Source: Acetobacterium sp. (GTDB lineage: Bacteria; Bacillota; Clostridia; Eubacteriales; Eubacteriaceae). From it: 64,000 nt of DNA. Positions 17,623 to 27,094 of the stretch are shown one piece after another. The translations under genes were made by a program, and so were the position numbers. The notes beneath the pieces were generated by a model that was not told where the DNA came from, did not search any database, and saw only the letters and a program-made list of their open reading frames with translations. Within the stretch, counting starts at the first letter, position 1. Every line of letters begins with the position of its first letter. The stretch covers positions 1-64,000 of the forward strand of contig NZ_JAUSPS010000097.1 of assembly GCF_030652775.1 (NCBI RefSeq), in the 5' to 3' direction.

Positions 17623-19470
17623 ATGGATAAAAAAGAATCTGTAATTTTGGGACGTACTAAAGAAATACTCACGCTTATTCAGTTTAATTTTTTACATCTG
17701 CTCTTTTTTGAAGCAATCTATACCGTTGCTGGCACCATGATCATTTATCCCGGTGTTTTTTTTCTGTTCAACAAAATTATGACCCTTTTGGGGTTTCCTT
17801 ATTTAAGCGGCTCGAATTTCTCTCAGGCAATGACCAATCCACTTTGTCTGGTAACCCTTCTTTGTTTCGCTTTTTTTGTCGCATTTTTTGGTTTGCTGGA
17901 ATTTACCACGTTGATCCTGTTATTTAATGAAAGTCATTTTCGCCGAAAAGTTCAACTGATTCCGCTGTGTAAAGAGGGATTTAAGCGAGCAATCAAAATA
18001 GTCAAGGCTAAAAATTTCCCATTTGTCATTTTTATTCTTATCATCATTCCTTTAACCGAGTTTTCATTGTCTTCTAATTTTATTTCGGAAATCTCTATTC
18101 CTGAATTTATTATGAGCTATATCACGGCCAGCCCGTTGTACTCAACCGGCTTTACAGCGCTGTCGTTGTTACTGTTTCTGCTTTCAGTCATCTGGATTTT
18201 TTCATTTCACTATTTCACCCTGGAAAGCAGACATTTTTTTCAAGCGATCAAAAAAAGTAGAGTCCTGATTAAAGGGCATTTCTGGAAGACTATTTTCTTC
18301 GTCATATTCTTTAATATTCTGATTCTGATGCTGCTGGTTATTGCGGTGATTGTGCTTGAAATAATCGCTTTCTTTATCTTGGGGCAGCTCCTGAACCATC
18401 CGCTGGCTTTAGCCATTTTCATTGCCGCCTTTGGTTTTTTGGTGTCTGGTTTGTTTACCATCTTTCAGCTGCTCACTACATCCCTCAATTTAGCGGTGGT
18501 CTCCGAGCTTTATTATGCGTATTCAGCCTCAGCTAACATAATGGTTAATCCCGAACCGCTGGCAAAAGATCGATATAAAATAAAAGTGAAGCAAAAAACA
18601 ATTGCAATCATCGGAATGATCACGGTTTTACTGTTTATTGCAATAAATAGTTTTGCGATCTTCAATACCTTTTCGGAGACCTTCAACGACCAATTTTTAA
18701 CGGGGCCGCAAATAACTGCCCACCGCGGTGGTTCCAACCTGGCTCCGGAAAATACTCTGGCCGCTTTGCAAAAAGCCATCGACGAAGGCGCCGATTATGC
18801 TGAAATCGATGTGGCTCAAACCAGAGACGGCATCATTGTGGTATCTCATGATAATAACATTAAACGTATATCAGGCCAGGACTTAAACATCTGGTCATCA
18901 AATTATGCCGATATCAAAGATCTGGACATCGGCAGTTGGTTTGATCCACAGTTTAAAAATGAGCGTATTCCCACCCTGGCAGAAGCGATTGAGCTTTGCC
19001 AGGGCAAGATCCTTTTAAACATTGAGCTAAAACCCACCGGGCATGAAGCAAGTCTGGTGGAATCGACTGTTGCTATTATAAAGCAACATGATTTTTCTGA
19101 CCAATGCGTCCTGGCATCCCTGGATTACCCTACCTTAGAAAAGGTTGGTTCCGTAGATCCTGATCAAAAACGGGCTTATATTACCGCTTTGGCGATTGGT
19201 GATATTCAAAAACTGCCGGTCGATATTTACAGCATCGAATCATCCTTCGTCACCCCGGAGATCGTTACAGCCATCCATCGGGAAAACAAAGAAGTTTTAG
19301 CCTGGACGGTCGATTCTCAGGAATCGACCGAGAAAATGGTGAAAATCGGCGTTGATAACATTATAACCGACGACGTGGCGCAGACCCAGGAAATCGTTGA
19401 TCAAATGATCCGGCCGCGGGAACTGATTGATCGCATCAATGATTATCTTTTTGCTGATCTACTTTCATAA
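17623..19470 (+). CDS. Membrane glycerophosphodiester phosphodiesterase
   Basis: A 615-residue integral membrane enzyme that cleaves glycerophosphodiesters to glycerol-3-phosphate and an alcohol. The ATG at 17623 has AGAAAGGA before it; the longer frame has no site. The first ~350 residues hold about eight membrane segments matching the GDPD membrane domain. The catalytic domain begins at ITAHRGG, with APENTLAAL, YAEIDVAQTRDG and VVSHDNN providing the usual His, Glu and Asp residues. The catalytic domain probably faces outward, as in Gram-positive relatives that trim phospholipid head groups or lipoteichoic acid. Single gene with its own promoter. Confidence 0.93.
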   Translation: MDKKESVILGRTKEILTLIQFNFLHLLFFEAIYTVAGTMIIYPGVFFLFNKIMTLLGFPYLSGSNFSQAMTNPLCLVTLLCFAFFVAFFGLLEFTTLILLFNESHFRRKVQLIPLCKEGFKRAIKIVKAKNFPFVIFILIIIPLTEFSLSSNFISEISIPEFIMSYITASPLYSTGFTALSLLLFLLSVIWIFSFHYFTLESRHFFQAIKKSRVLIKGHFWKTIFFVIFFNILILMLLVIAVIVLEIIAFFILGQLLNHPLALAIFIAAFGFLVSGLFTIFQLLTTSLNLAVVSELYYAYSASANIMVNPEPLAKDRYKIKVKQKTIAIIGMITVLLFIAINSFAIFNTFSETFNDQFLTGPQITAHRGGSNLAPENTLAALQKAIDEGADYAEIDVAQTRDGIIVVSHDNNIKRISGQDLNIWSSNYADIKDLDIGSWFDPQFKNERIPTLAEAIELCQGKILLNIELKPTGHEASLVESTVAIIKQHDFSDQCVLASLDYPTLEKVGSVDPDQKRAYITALAIGDIQKLPVDIYSIESSFVTPEIVTAIHRENKEVLAWTVDSQESTEKMVKIGVDNIITDDVAQTQEIVDQMIRPRELIDRINDYLFADLLS

Positions 19471-19533
19471 AGCTTGACCTGATAAATACTGTCGTTTTAA
19501 ATGGAAGTACCATAGCAATAACAGTTGACCGAT

Positions 19534-19791
19534 CTATTTAAGGTTTTCTTTGTTTTTCTTGATGAGATTGACAAACAGCTGCTCATTTGGAGACAACGCT
19601 TCGATTTTGGCTGTTTTTAAATGGTTGTAATAGGCATCCATGCTTTTTAATTGATCAATCAGTTTCAATAAGCTGTTATGCGCTTCCTGATCTTCTGGTG
19701 TTTGCGGTTTAACCTGGTCGAAGATGTTTTCCAGATCTTTTTTAGCTTGATTCATAATCGTTTGTGCATCGATGTATTCCTGATTTAACAT
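19534..19791 (-). CDS. Small YlbF/YmcA-like helical protein of unknown function
   Basis: An 85-residue, wholly soluble, helix-rich protein; AGAAAGAAG precedes the ATG. The sequence is charged (many Lys, Glu, Gln) with heptad-like Leu spacing, so it is probably a helical bundle or coiled coil. Its size and look recall the YlbF/YmcA group of small regulators, but I cannot prove membership. It lies convergent to the GDPD gene and upstream of the ABC exporter's terminator. No function is assigned. Confidence 0.6.
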   Translation of the reverse strand: MLNQEYIDAQTIMNQAKKDLENIFDQVKPQTPEDQEAHNSLLKLIDQLKSMDAYYNHLKTAKIEALSPNEQLFVNLIKKNKENLK

Positions 19792-19911
19792 ATTATTCTT
19801 CTTTCTGACTGTATTTTGTGCTGATATAATATTCTATTCAAAAACATTACAAGTGAATAATATCACAAAAACAGGATGGTTGTGAACTAAATCTAACTCT
19901 CACTTAAAAAA

Positions 19912-19937
19912 GCGTATCAAACTCAGGTTTGATACGC
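19912..19937 (-). terminator. Terminator of the ABC exporter operon
   Basis: GCGTATCAAAC (19912-19922) pairs with GTTTGATACGC (19927-19937) around a short loop. On the minus strand it is followed by six T. It lies just after the permease stop. Confidence 0.88.
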
Positions 19938-19947
19938 AATCACAAGT

Positions 19948-20958
19948 TTAGAGCCGACGGTATTTCTTTAATGCGGTCACATTTGCTAAAAACAACACCC
20001 CAATAAAGATGACCGATCCCGCTAACCAGGGCCATATATCTAAAAACCCCTTGCCCTGAATCATAATCATTTCCAGGGCTGTGCAGCCATAATAAATTGG
20101 CGTTAGATAACACAGGTTTCCCAGCCCAAAGGGAATGGTATCAATCGGGATCAGTCCGGAAAAAAAGATCTGTGGAATGATGATTACCGGAATAAACTGA
20201 ACCAATTGTAATTCATTATTGGCAAAGATGGATACCAGCGCGCCAACGGAAACCGCCGAAAACGCCATCAAAATCATCACCAACGTACATAAGGCGACCG
20301 ATCCTTCGACCTGAAGCTGCAGTACATAAACGGCGTACAAGATAATCACCACGCTTTGAACCGCTGCCAGTAAACCATACCCCAGGGTATAGCCCCCGAT
20401 GACATCGATCCGGCTGATCGGGGTCATCAGCATCCGTTCTAAGGTCTGTCCGAAACGCTCCCGAACAAATGACATCCCGGAAAGAATAAAGACAAAGAAA
20501 AATGAGATCACACCCAGAAAAACATAGGCGAGCGAATCCAGTTGATTATCCCCCGATGTTTCATAAACATAATCCATGATCATCTCGTTTTGTGCGGGTT
20601 GTAAGGCTTTATTTGTGTCAGTAATGGCTTCTATGGCGGCCGCGGACTTGGAATTTTTCTCCAGTAATTCAATGTGGGTTCCCTCGCTATCACTCCAGAT
20701 CAGCGCATCGATTCCATTAATCTCCAAATAATCTACGGCCTCGGGTTTTTCTGTTTCTTCACTGACAGCGGCATGATTCTCAAGCTCCGTGACAAATTTT
20801 TCATTCATATCATAGACAGCAATCTTCGGCAGATAATTGGAATCACCGAGGATAAAAAATAACAGCGTTAAAACCAGTAGCGGTGCAAATAAAAGCAACC
20901 CCAATGATCGCTGATCGTTTTTCATTTGGCCAATGATCCGTTTGACAATGCTTAACAT
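19948..20958 (-). CDS. ABC-2 type exporter permease
   Basis: A 336-residue membrane component of an ABC efflux pump. One membrane segment near the N-terminus is followed by an extracellular domain (about 45-140) and then five membrane segments, the layout of the ABC-2/YhgE-like drug-efflux family. The motif VRERFGQTLERMLMTP lies just after TM2. GGAGGT precedes the ATG, which overlaps the upstream ATPase gene by 7 bases. A divergent TetR gene shares the regulatory region. Together they make a two-gene exporter, probably for a toxic hydrophobic compound. Confidence 0.9.
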   Translation of the reverse strand: MLSIVKRIIGQMKNDQRSLGLLLFAPLLVLTLLFFILGDSNYLPKIAVYDMNEKFVTELENHAAVSEETEKPEAVDYLEINGIDALIWSDSEGTHIELLEKNSKSAAAIEAITDTNKALQPAQNEMIMDYVYETSGDNQLDSLAYVFLGVISFFFVFILSGMSFVRERFGQTLERMLMTPISRIDVIGGYTLGYGLLAAVQSVVIILYAVYVLQLQVEGSVALCTLVMILMAFSAVSVGALVSIFANNELQLVQFIPVIIIPQIFFSGLIPIDTIPFGLGNLCYLTPIYYGCTALEMIMIQGKGFLDIWPWLAGSVIFIGVLFLANVTALKKYRRL

Positions 20959-21683
20959 AATGTGACCTCCGCTTCTGACTGATTGTCGATAAAAAATAAT
21001 TCTTCAATGTTTCCGTCTGAGGTCTGGTCGATTAAATTTTTAACCGTATCCCTGGCAATGATATGACCATTGCGAAGCAAGGCGGCATCATCACATTGGG
21101 TAACCTCATCCATGACATGGGTGGTAACCAAAATGGTTGTTCCTTCATTTCTAAGCTGCCTGAGATAAAGCCATATTTTGCGTCGCAGCACCGGATCAAC
21201 CCCAACTGTTGGCTCATCCAGCACCAGCAGCTTTGGTTTGTGAATTAACGCTACCGCCAACGATATGCGTTTTTTCATCCCACCGGAACAATCGCGTACC
21301 AATTTGTTTTTACACGCCGCCATATCGACAATCTGGAGTAGTTCTTCGGCATTTGCTTCAAATGTTTTACGACTTTGCCGATGCAGGCCGGCAAAAAACT
21401 TCAGATTCTCCCAGGCTGACAACTCTTCGTACAGGGCCTCATTTTGCGGCATATAACCCATCTTCGCAAGCAGCTGACGGTTTGGCACGGCGATGCCGCC
21501 GATTGTTACAATTCCGCCATCCGTTGGAATGGCACCCATCATGATTCGCAGCAAGGTTGTTTTACCTGAACCGGATGCCCCCAGCAGACAGAAGATCCGA
21601 CCCGAATCAATTGTCAAACTAATCTGTTCTAGAACACGCTGTTTTTTGAATGATTTATCAACTTCTAAAATTTCAATTCTCAT
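20952..21683 (-). CDS. ABC exporter ATP-binding protein
   Basis: A 243-residue ATPase energising the adjacent ABC-2 permease. Walker A is GASGSGKTT, the signature is CSGGMKKRISLAVAL, Walker B is LLVLDEPTVGVDP and the switch His is in VTTHVMDE. The signature (SGGMKKR) is the type found in drug and antibiotic exporters. It heads a two-gene operon with a 7-base overlap and is divergent from a TetR gene 160 bases away. Confidence 0.95.
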   Translation of the reverse strand: MRIEILEVDKSFKKQRVLEQISLTIDSGRIFCLLGASGSGKTTLLRIMMGAIPTDGGIVTIGGIAVPNRQLLAKMGYMPQNEALYEELSAWENLKFFAGLHRQSRKTFEANAEELLQIVDMAACKNKLVRDCSGGMKKRISLAVALIHKPKLLVLDEPTVGVDPVLRRKIWLYLRQLRNEGTTILVTTHVMDEVTQCDDAALLRNGHIIARDTVKNLIDQTSDGNIEELFFIDNQSEAEVTLC

Positions 21684-21748
21684 TTCTAAATCCCTCTTCT
21701 TTATTTTATGAATATCCCCATTTTAGCCCTGTTCCTTTTAAAATTCAA

Positions 21749-21808
21749 CCAACAGTCTTTTTCAAGCTGTTGGATTTTCTTGTTTATCCCAGCGGCTTCG
21801 TTTATAAT
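21749..21808 (+). promoter_or_regulatory. Divergent regulatory region: inverted repeat and TetR promoter
   Basis: CCAACAG (21749-21755) and CTGTTGG (21767-21773) form an inverted repeat directly upstream of a strong promoter: TTGTTT (21780-21785), 17 bases, TATAAT (21803-21808). The promoter drives the TetR gene at 21845. The repeat lies between that promoter and the start of the divergent exporter genes, where a TetR operator would be expected. Confidence 0.6.
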
Positions 21809-21844
21809 CAAAATGAATGATCCCGTGAATGAGGTAAAACTGAC

Positions 21845-22444
21845 ATGAAGACGACTTTATCAAGCACCGCCAAAGTTACCCGCCAAAACTTGATTGATTC
21901 ATTTTGGCTGTTATATTGCAAAAAAAGCATTGAGAAGATCACCGTCAAGGAAATCTGTGACGTAGCCGGCTACAATCGCTCAACTTTTTATGTTTATTTT
22001 AAAGATGCCTATGAAATTCTGGCAGAAATTGAAGAACAGACCATTACGGTGGAGGATTTTAAAAGCATTGTTATTAAGAACCTTTTTTACGGTAATCTTT
22101 TTCATGATCATCGCAAGAAAGCCATTTTAAAATCAATTCTTGAATTTTTCGAAAAAAACAAGACTTATCTCCCGGTTTTATTAGGTGAAAACGGTGATCC
22201 CCACTACAGGCAAAAGGTCTTGAAAAAGCTCACCCCGACGGTGCTATCAATATATAAAAAGCTGTCCCCACAGGAACTGCTGGAAGTACGCTATTTAATG
22301 GAATACCAGAGTGCCGCAATGCTTAGTATGATTGCAAAATGGTATGCCAATGACAAAGACCTGCCGACCGAGCAATTTCTGGAATTGCTGCTGGCCGTGA
22401 CAACCAATGGGGTTCAAAGCGAGCTATCAAAATACCGACGCTGA
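21845..22444 (+). CDS. TetR-family regulator, probable repressor of the ABC exporter
   Basis: A 199-residue repressor. The helix-turn-helix lies at about 30-52 (ITVKEICDVAGYNRSTFYVYF), followed by a TetR_C_33-like helical ligand domain. GAGG precedes the ATG at 21845 by about 11 bases. It is divergent from a drug-type ABC exporter and shares its control region, the classic arrangement for a repressor that is released by the pump's substrate. Confidence 0.92.
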   Translation: MKTTLSSTAKVTRQNLIDSFWLLYCKKSIEKITVKEICDVAGYNRSTFYVYFKDAYEILAEIEEQTITVEDFKSIVIKNLFYGNLFHDHRKKAILKSILEFFEKNKTYLPVLLGENGDPHYRQKVLKKLTPTVLSIYKKLSPQELLEVRYLMEYQSAAMLSMIAKWYANDKDLPTEQFLELLLAVTTNGVQSELSKYRR

Positions 22445-22464
22445 TTTAAATCAATCAATAATCC

Positions 22465-22501
22465 AAATCGATTCTCTTGAAAATTGAGGATCGGTTTTTT
22501 T
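22465..22501 (+). terminator. Terminator after the TetR gene
   Basis: AAATCGATTCTC pairs with GAGGATCGGTTT, 12 pairs including G-T pairs, followed by T. Confidence 0.75.
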
Positions 22502-22745
22502 ATTGCCAAAATAGAACATTCCTGACAGAGCAGCGCTCATCTGGAAGTCCGAATGTCGTTTTAATAACGTTAATTAATTATCAAAGTATTCTTTATGACC
22601 ACAACTCTTTTTTAAATTTCATAATATTTCCTTGATAGAAATCCGGTGCTATGATGTGGCCATCGGTTCGGTAGCAGAATTTTATCAAAATTTATTTTTA
22701 AGTTTATTTTAAAAATCGATCTCAAAAAATGAAAGGGAAAAAGAA

Positions 22746-23918
22746 ATGAATTATTCAGAAGAAAGTTTGAAAATGCACGAAATGCATTCGGGGAAAATTG
22801 AGGTTATCTCAAAGGTGAAAATCGAAACACGGGATGATTTAAGCACTGCTTATACCCCCGGAGTCGCAGAACCCTGTCGACGCATTCATGCGGATGCTGA
22901 AGCTGTTTATAAATACACCTCAAAGGGCAATATCGTGGCCGTCGTCACTGATGGCACCGCCGTTCTTGGTCTGGGGGATATTGGTCCGATGGCTGGTCTG
23001 CCAGTGATGGAAGGTAAAGCCATCCTTTTTAAGGAATTTGCCGGTGTAGACGCCTTCCCCATCTGTCTGGACACGAAAAACGTTGATGAAATCGTTAGAA
23101 CCGTTAAGCTCATCGCTCCTGGATTTGGCGGCATTAATTTAGAAGATATCGGTGCTCCACGATGTTTTGAAATCGAAGAGCGGTTAAAAAAAGAACTCGA
23201 TATCCCAGTCTTTCACGATGATCAGCATGGCACGGCCATCATTGTTCTCGCCGGCATCATCAATGCCCTGAAAGTAGTTGATAAAAAGATCGCCGCTGTA
23301 AACGTCGTCGTCAATGGCGCTGGCGCCGCCGGGACAGCCATTGCTAAACTACTACTTTCTTCCGGAGTAACAAACCTGATTGCCTGCGATAAACCGGGAA
23401 TCCTATACCGCGGGATGGCCGGTCTGGATGACGCAAAAAAAGAACTGGCCGAAATGACCAATCCGAAAAATATCCAGGGTACTCTGGCGGATGCATTGAT
23501 TGGCGCAGACATCTTTATTGGGGTTTCGGCACCTGGGATTGTCAGCCAGGACATGATCCGCTCGATGAATCCAGATGCGATTTTATTTGCCATGGCCAAC
23601 CCCACCCCGGAAATTATGCCGGATGAAGCCAAAGCAGCCGGAGCTCGGGTCATCGGAACCGGTCGTTCGGATTTTCCCAACCAGGTGAATAATGTTTTAG
23701 CCTTCCCGGGTATCTTCAGAGGGGCACTGGATGTCCGTGCCACCGAGATCAATGAAGAAATGAAGCTGGCTGCCGCTCATGCCATCGCGGCGATGATAAA
23801 AGATGAAGATTTAACCGATGTTAATATCCTTCCCAATGCACTCGATAAAACAGTAGCCGGCAATATTGCCAGTGCCATCAAAATAGCGGCCAGAAAAACT
23901 GGCGTCGCTCGAATTTAA
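22746..23918 (+). CDS. NAD(P)-dependent malic enzyme (malate oxidoreductase, decarboxylating)
   Basis: A 390-residue enzyme that oxidises and decarboxylates L-malate to pyruvate and CO2, needing Mg or Mn. It is the short bacterial type. The catalytic Tyr is in STAYTPGVAEPC; Lys and the metal ligands are in GGINLEDIGAPRCFEIE and PVFHDDQHGT; the nucleotide loop is VVNGAGAAGTAIAKLL. AAAGGGA precedes the ATG. Twenty-four bases separate it from a KdgT-type permease, so the two form an operon for uptake and use of a dicarboxylate or related acid, probably sensed by the downstream CitA-like kinase. Confidence 0.95.
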   Translation: MNYSEESLKMHEMHSGKIEVISKVKIETRDDLSTAYTPGVAEPCRRIHADAEAVYKYTSKGNIVAVVTDGTAVLGLGDIGPMAGLPVMEGKAILFKEFAGVDAFPICLDTKNVDEIVRTVKLIAPGFGGINLEDIGAPRCFEIEERLKKELDIPVFHDDQHGTAIIVLAGIINALKVVDKKIAAVNVVVNGAGAAGTAIAKLLLSSGVTNLIACDKPGILYRGMAGLDDAKKELAEMTNPKNIQGTLADALIGADIFIGVSAPGIVSQDMIRSMNPDAILFAMANPTPEIMPDEAKAAGARVIGTGRSDFPNQVNNVLAFPGIFRGALDVRATEINEEMKLAAAHAIAAMIKDEDLTDVNILPNALDKTVAGNIASAIKIAARKTGVARI

Positions 23919-23942
23919 GAAAGGTAAATGAGGTGTAGAAAA

Positions 23943-24926
23943 ATGCAAATTCCAATTAAAAAAACGCTGGATCGGATTCCTGGCGGAATGATGGTTGTAC
24001 CCCTGTTTTTAGGGGTGCTGGTCAATACCTTTTTCCCTCAATTTTTAGAAATTGGAGGTTTCACGACCGCTTTATTCAGCCCCAAGGCATCATCCACCAT
24101 CCTGGCCTGTTTTATGTTTTTAATCGGTTCCCAGATTAATTTTAAATTGGCTCCCAAGGCGATTAAAAAAGGTGCTTTACTGATTACCGGAAAGTTTATT
24201 GTCGGCGCCGGGATCGGTATCTTTGTTGGTTTAGTATTCGGCCCGGCCGGCGTCCTTGGCTTATCCCCACTCGCCATTTTGGCGGCCTTAACCAACTGTA
24301 ATGGCGGTCTATATGCCTCTTTGGCCTCCCAATATGGGGACGAGACTGATGTCGGTGCCTATGCGCTGCTTTCCATTAAGGATGGCCCATTCTTTACCCT
24401 GGTGGCACTCGGTGCCTCCGGTCTGGCTCAGGTTCCTTTTATGGCCTTGGTGAGTGTGTTGGTTCCCATTGTCATCGGGATGATTCTGGGAAATCTGGAC
24501 GCCGATATGCGGTCATTCCTGGGCAGCAGCAAAATGCTGCTGATCCCCTTCTTTTCCTTCCCGCTGGGTGCCAGTATGGATCTGCAGACCATTGTCACCG
24601 CCGGAGGTCCTGGCATCTTATTGGGTTTCGTCGCTGCCTTTACTGGAATCGGCGCCTATATCATGCTGAAGCTGTTTAAAGAAGAACCGATTATAGGTCT
24701 GGCCACTGGTTCAACCGCTGGCAACGCCGTGGCGACCCCAGCAGCCGTAGCCGCTGCCGATCCCACCTTGGCTGTTATTGCCACCGTTGCCACTGCCCAA
24801 GTTGCCGCTGCCTGTGTGGTCTCTGACATTATCTGCCCTTTTATTGTCACCACGGCCTTCAAGCTGTTAAGTAACTACCAGGCTAAAAAAGCCAACGCCG
24901 CTACCTCGCAGGCTGAAGTCGCCTGA
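23943..24926 (+). CDS. 2-keto-3-deoxygluconate permease-family transporter
   Basis: A 327-residue carrier of the KdgT family with about ten membrane segments (GGMMVVPLFLGVLVNTFFP at the start). ATG 23943 is preferred because GAGGTG stands 8 bases before it; ATG 23928 is also open. In gut and plant-associated bacteria the family imports 2-keto-3-deoxygluconate, but no KDG kinase or aldolase is present here. Its partner is malic enzyme, so the natural substrate may be malate or another 2-hydroxy- or 2-oxo-acid. That is inference from the operon. A 92-base inverted repeat follows. Confidence 0.88.
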   Translation: MQIPIKKTLDRIPGGMMVVPLFLGVLVNTFFPQFLEIGGFTTALFSPKASSTILACFMFLIGSQINFKLAPKAIKKGALLITGKFIVGAGIGIFVGLVFGPAGVLGLSPLAILAALTNCNGGLYASLASQYGDETDVGAYALLSIKDGPFFTLVALGASGLAQVPFMALVSVLVPIVIGMILGNLDADMRSFLGSSKMLLIPFFSFPLGASMDLQTIVTAGGPGILLGFVAAFTGIGAYIMLKLFKEEPIIGLATGSTAGNAVATPAAVAAADPTLAVIATVATAQVAAACVVSDIICPFIVTTAFKLLSNYQAKKANAATSQAEVA

Positions 24927-24948
24927 TAAAATTTTCGTCACTAAATAG

Positions 24949-25040
24949 AAACGCGGAAGCTAAGACACGTTCGAAAGATTTGATATATAATGTCATTAAC
25001 AAAATCTTTCCTGAGCGACTGTCTGTTAGTTTCCGCGTTT
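24949..25040 (+). terminator. Long two-tier hairpin between the permease and the sensor kinase
   Basis: Outer arms AAACGCGGAA (24949-24958) and TTCCGCGTTT (25031-25040) enclose further pairing CTAAGACA/TGTCTGTTAG and an inner AAAGATTT/AAATCTTT stem. The fold is about 90 nt. The T-rich 3' flank is interrupted, so it may be a partial terminator that lowers expression of the kinase and regulator genes, or a processing site. Confidence 0.6.
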
Positions 25041-25083
25041 TACTGTTGTGTTTTCTGTCAATTAAAGAAACAGGTGAATTGAT

Positions 25084-26691
25084 GTGAGAAAAAAAATAAA
25101 ACTGCATACCAAGATTGCTCTGCTGGTCACCACCGTAGTCATCATTTCCATTTCCATTATTATCGCTTTTGCCGTTTCCTGGATGACCAATATGATTGAG
25201 GATAAGGCTCGCACCAACCTGATGAATGTGTCGATGATGGTTGCCCATTCTGACGAGATTATCCAGGCCTTGGAAAATAGAGATCCTGACGGCAGGATTG
25301 GCAGTTACGTCGACAACCTGCTCCCCGGTCTGGAACAAGTTGAGTACATCATTGTCGTGGATAAAGATGGCATCCGCCATTCCCACCCGAATCCGGCCAT
25401 GATCGGCCAGACCTTTGTCGGCGGTGATGAACAACGAGCGGCGGAAGAAGGCGAAGCCTATATCTCCGAAGCCACCGGTACCCTGGGTAAAGCGCTCCGG
25501 GCTTTTGCTCCCATCTACGATTCTAAAAATAATGAAGAAATCGGCTTTGTGGCCGTGGGCACCCTTACTGACAGCATTGAATCCGCCAAGAATACCGCCC
25601 TTCTGTATGTTATTCTAATCAGTCTTGGCGCTTTGGCCGTCGGCGGGATCGGTGCTTTTCTTTTATCGAACAACATCAAAAAGATTCTGTTGGGACTGGA
25701 ACCCGAAGAAATCAGCCAGCTATACACCGAAAAAACGGGGATGCTGGAGGCCATCCACGAAGGTCTTATTGCCGTTGACAACACTGGCCGGATTACCCTG
25801 ATCAATGACGCAGCCATCGAGATTCTAAAATTCGGAACCGGATTTGACAAAGCCAATCTTCTCGGTCAGCATGTCGAAGCGGTTATTCCGAATACTGGGA
25901 TGCCTAACATTTTGGAAACCGGTCAGTCCGAATTTGACCGGGAACAGCGCATTGATCACACCATCATTGTCACCAATCGCATTCCGATAATGAATGGCTC
26001 TGAAATCATCGGTGCAATTGCCAGCTTCCGAGACAAAACCGAGGTTACAAAACTTGCTGAAGAACTGACCGGCGCTAAAAAAATGGCCTGGTCACTGCGA
26101 GCCCAGAATCATGAATTTATGAATAAACTGCATACTATCTCCGGCCTGATCCAGCTGGAAGAGTATCATGAAGCGCTGGTTTTTATTTCGGACGTGGCTA
26201 AAAATCGCAATAATATCAGCGATATTTTAACCCGAAACATTCAGAATCCCTCGGTATCGGCACTTTTACTGTCTAAATATGCCAAAGCCGAAGAATGCCG
26301 GGTTAAGCTGGTTATTGATGCCGAATCCCGGTTAACCCGGCTACCCCAGTATATGACCGCCGAAGACATTGTTTCCATCATCGGCAACCTAGTCGAGAAT
26401 TCTCTCGATGCGGTTAAAAACGATGGCACTGGCCTGATTGAAATTAAAGTCCTTCAAAATGATGCGACCTTAACCATTCAGATCCGGGACAACGGCGGGG
26501 GAATTCCCCTGGCCGATCAGGATAAGCTTTACACCCAGGGTTTTTCAACCAAAAAAGACCAGCGCGGCAACGGTATGTTTATCGTCAAAAATATTATCGA
26601 CGCTGGCGGCGGAACCATCAGCCTTAACTGTGATGGCGGTGTTTTCTGGGATATCACTATTCCCATGAATCGAGGTAAAAAAAATGATTGA
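25084..26691 (+). CDS. CitA/DcuS-type sensor histidine kinase
   Basis: A 535-residue membrane kinase sensing carboxylates. The GTG start at 25084 is supported by AGGTG upstream. TM1 lies at about 10-35, an extracellular PAS-like (sCache) domain at 36-170 and TM2 at about 173-196. A cytoplasmic PAS at about 215-330 and the histidine box (LRAQNHEFMNKLHTI) follow. The ATP domain has the N box (NLVENSLDAV), GGGIPLADQ and STKKDQRGNGM. This is the layout of citrate, malate and fumarate sensors. It overlaps the response regulator by 8 bases and lies downstream of malic enzyme and permease genes that it probably controls. Confidence 0.93.
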   Translation: MRKKIKLHTKIALLVTTVVIISISIIIAFAVSWMTNMIEDKARTNLMNVSMMVAHSDEIIQALENRDPDGRIGSYVDNLLPGLEQVEYIIVVDKDGIRHSHPNPAMIGQTFVGGDEQRAAEEGEAYISEATGTLGKALRAFAPIYDSKNNEEIGFVAVGTLTDSIESAKNTALLYVILISLGALAVGGIGAFLLSNNIKKILLGLEPEEISQLYTEKTGMLEAIHEGLIAVDNTGRITLINDAAIEILKFGTGFDKANLLGQHVEAVIPNTGMPNILETGQSEFDREQRIDHTIIVTNRIPIMNGSEIIGAIASFRDKTEVTKLAEELTGAKKMAWSLRAQNHEFMNKLHTISGLIQLEEYHEALVFISDVAKNRNNISDILTRNIQNPSVSALLLSKYAKAEECRVKLVIDAESRLTRLPQYMTAEDIVSIIGNLVENSLDAVKNDGTGLIEIKVLQNDATLTIQIRDNGGGIPLADQDKLYTQGFSTKKDQRGNGMFIVKNIIDAGGGTISLNCDGGVFWDITIPMNRGKKND

Positions 26692-27040
26692 GGTAATGAT
26701 CGTCGAGGATGATCCGATGGTTCGGGATATTAACGCCAAATTTCTGGAGCGAATTGAGGGTTTCAAGCTCTGTGCCGCAGTGGCAAGTCTTGACAATGCG
26801 CGGAAGTACATTGCCATTAAAAAACCGGATTTGATTCTACTGGATGTCTATCTACCTAATGAAAACGGCATTGATTTTCTCAAATGGATCCGAGAAAAAA
26901 ATATTGATGTCGATATTATTTTAATCACTGCTGATAAATCAATTGACCGCATCCAGGAATCCTTTCGCTATGGAGCCGTGGATTATCTGATTAAACCCTT
27001 TAATAAAGAGAAAAAATCAAAAAACAAGTTGAATATGTGA
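26684..27040 (+). CDS. CitB/DcuR-type response regulator, receiver only (truncated)
   Basis: This is the partner of the overlapping kinase gene. The receiver domain is complete: acidic pocket Asp9/Asp10, phosphorylated Asp54 (LLDVYLP), Thr82 and Lys104 (YLIKPF). But it stops at 118 residues, where the family normally has ~230 with a C-terminal DNA-binding domain. Immediately after KPFN the frame passes through an A-rich stretch and ends. A shifted frame reads REKIKKQVEYVKVGRPQYRYHKL and also stops, so no HTH remains even if one frameshift is allowed. It is either a receiver-only protein or a decayed regulator. A terminator follows 55 bases later. Confidence 0.85.
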   Translation: MIEVMIVEDDPMVRDINAKFLERIEGFKLCAAVASLDNARKYIAIKKPDLILLDVYLPNENGIDFLKWIREKNIDVDIILITADKSIDRIQESFRYGAVDYLIKPFNKEKKSKNKLNM

Positions 27041-27094
27041 AGGTGGGTCGGCCCCAGTATCGCTATCATAAACTATAATACGCTCCGCTTCCCG

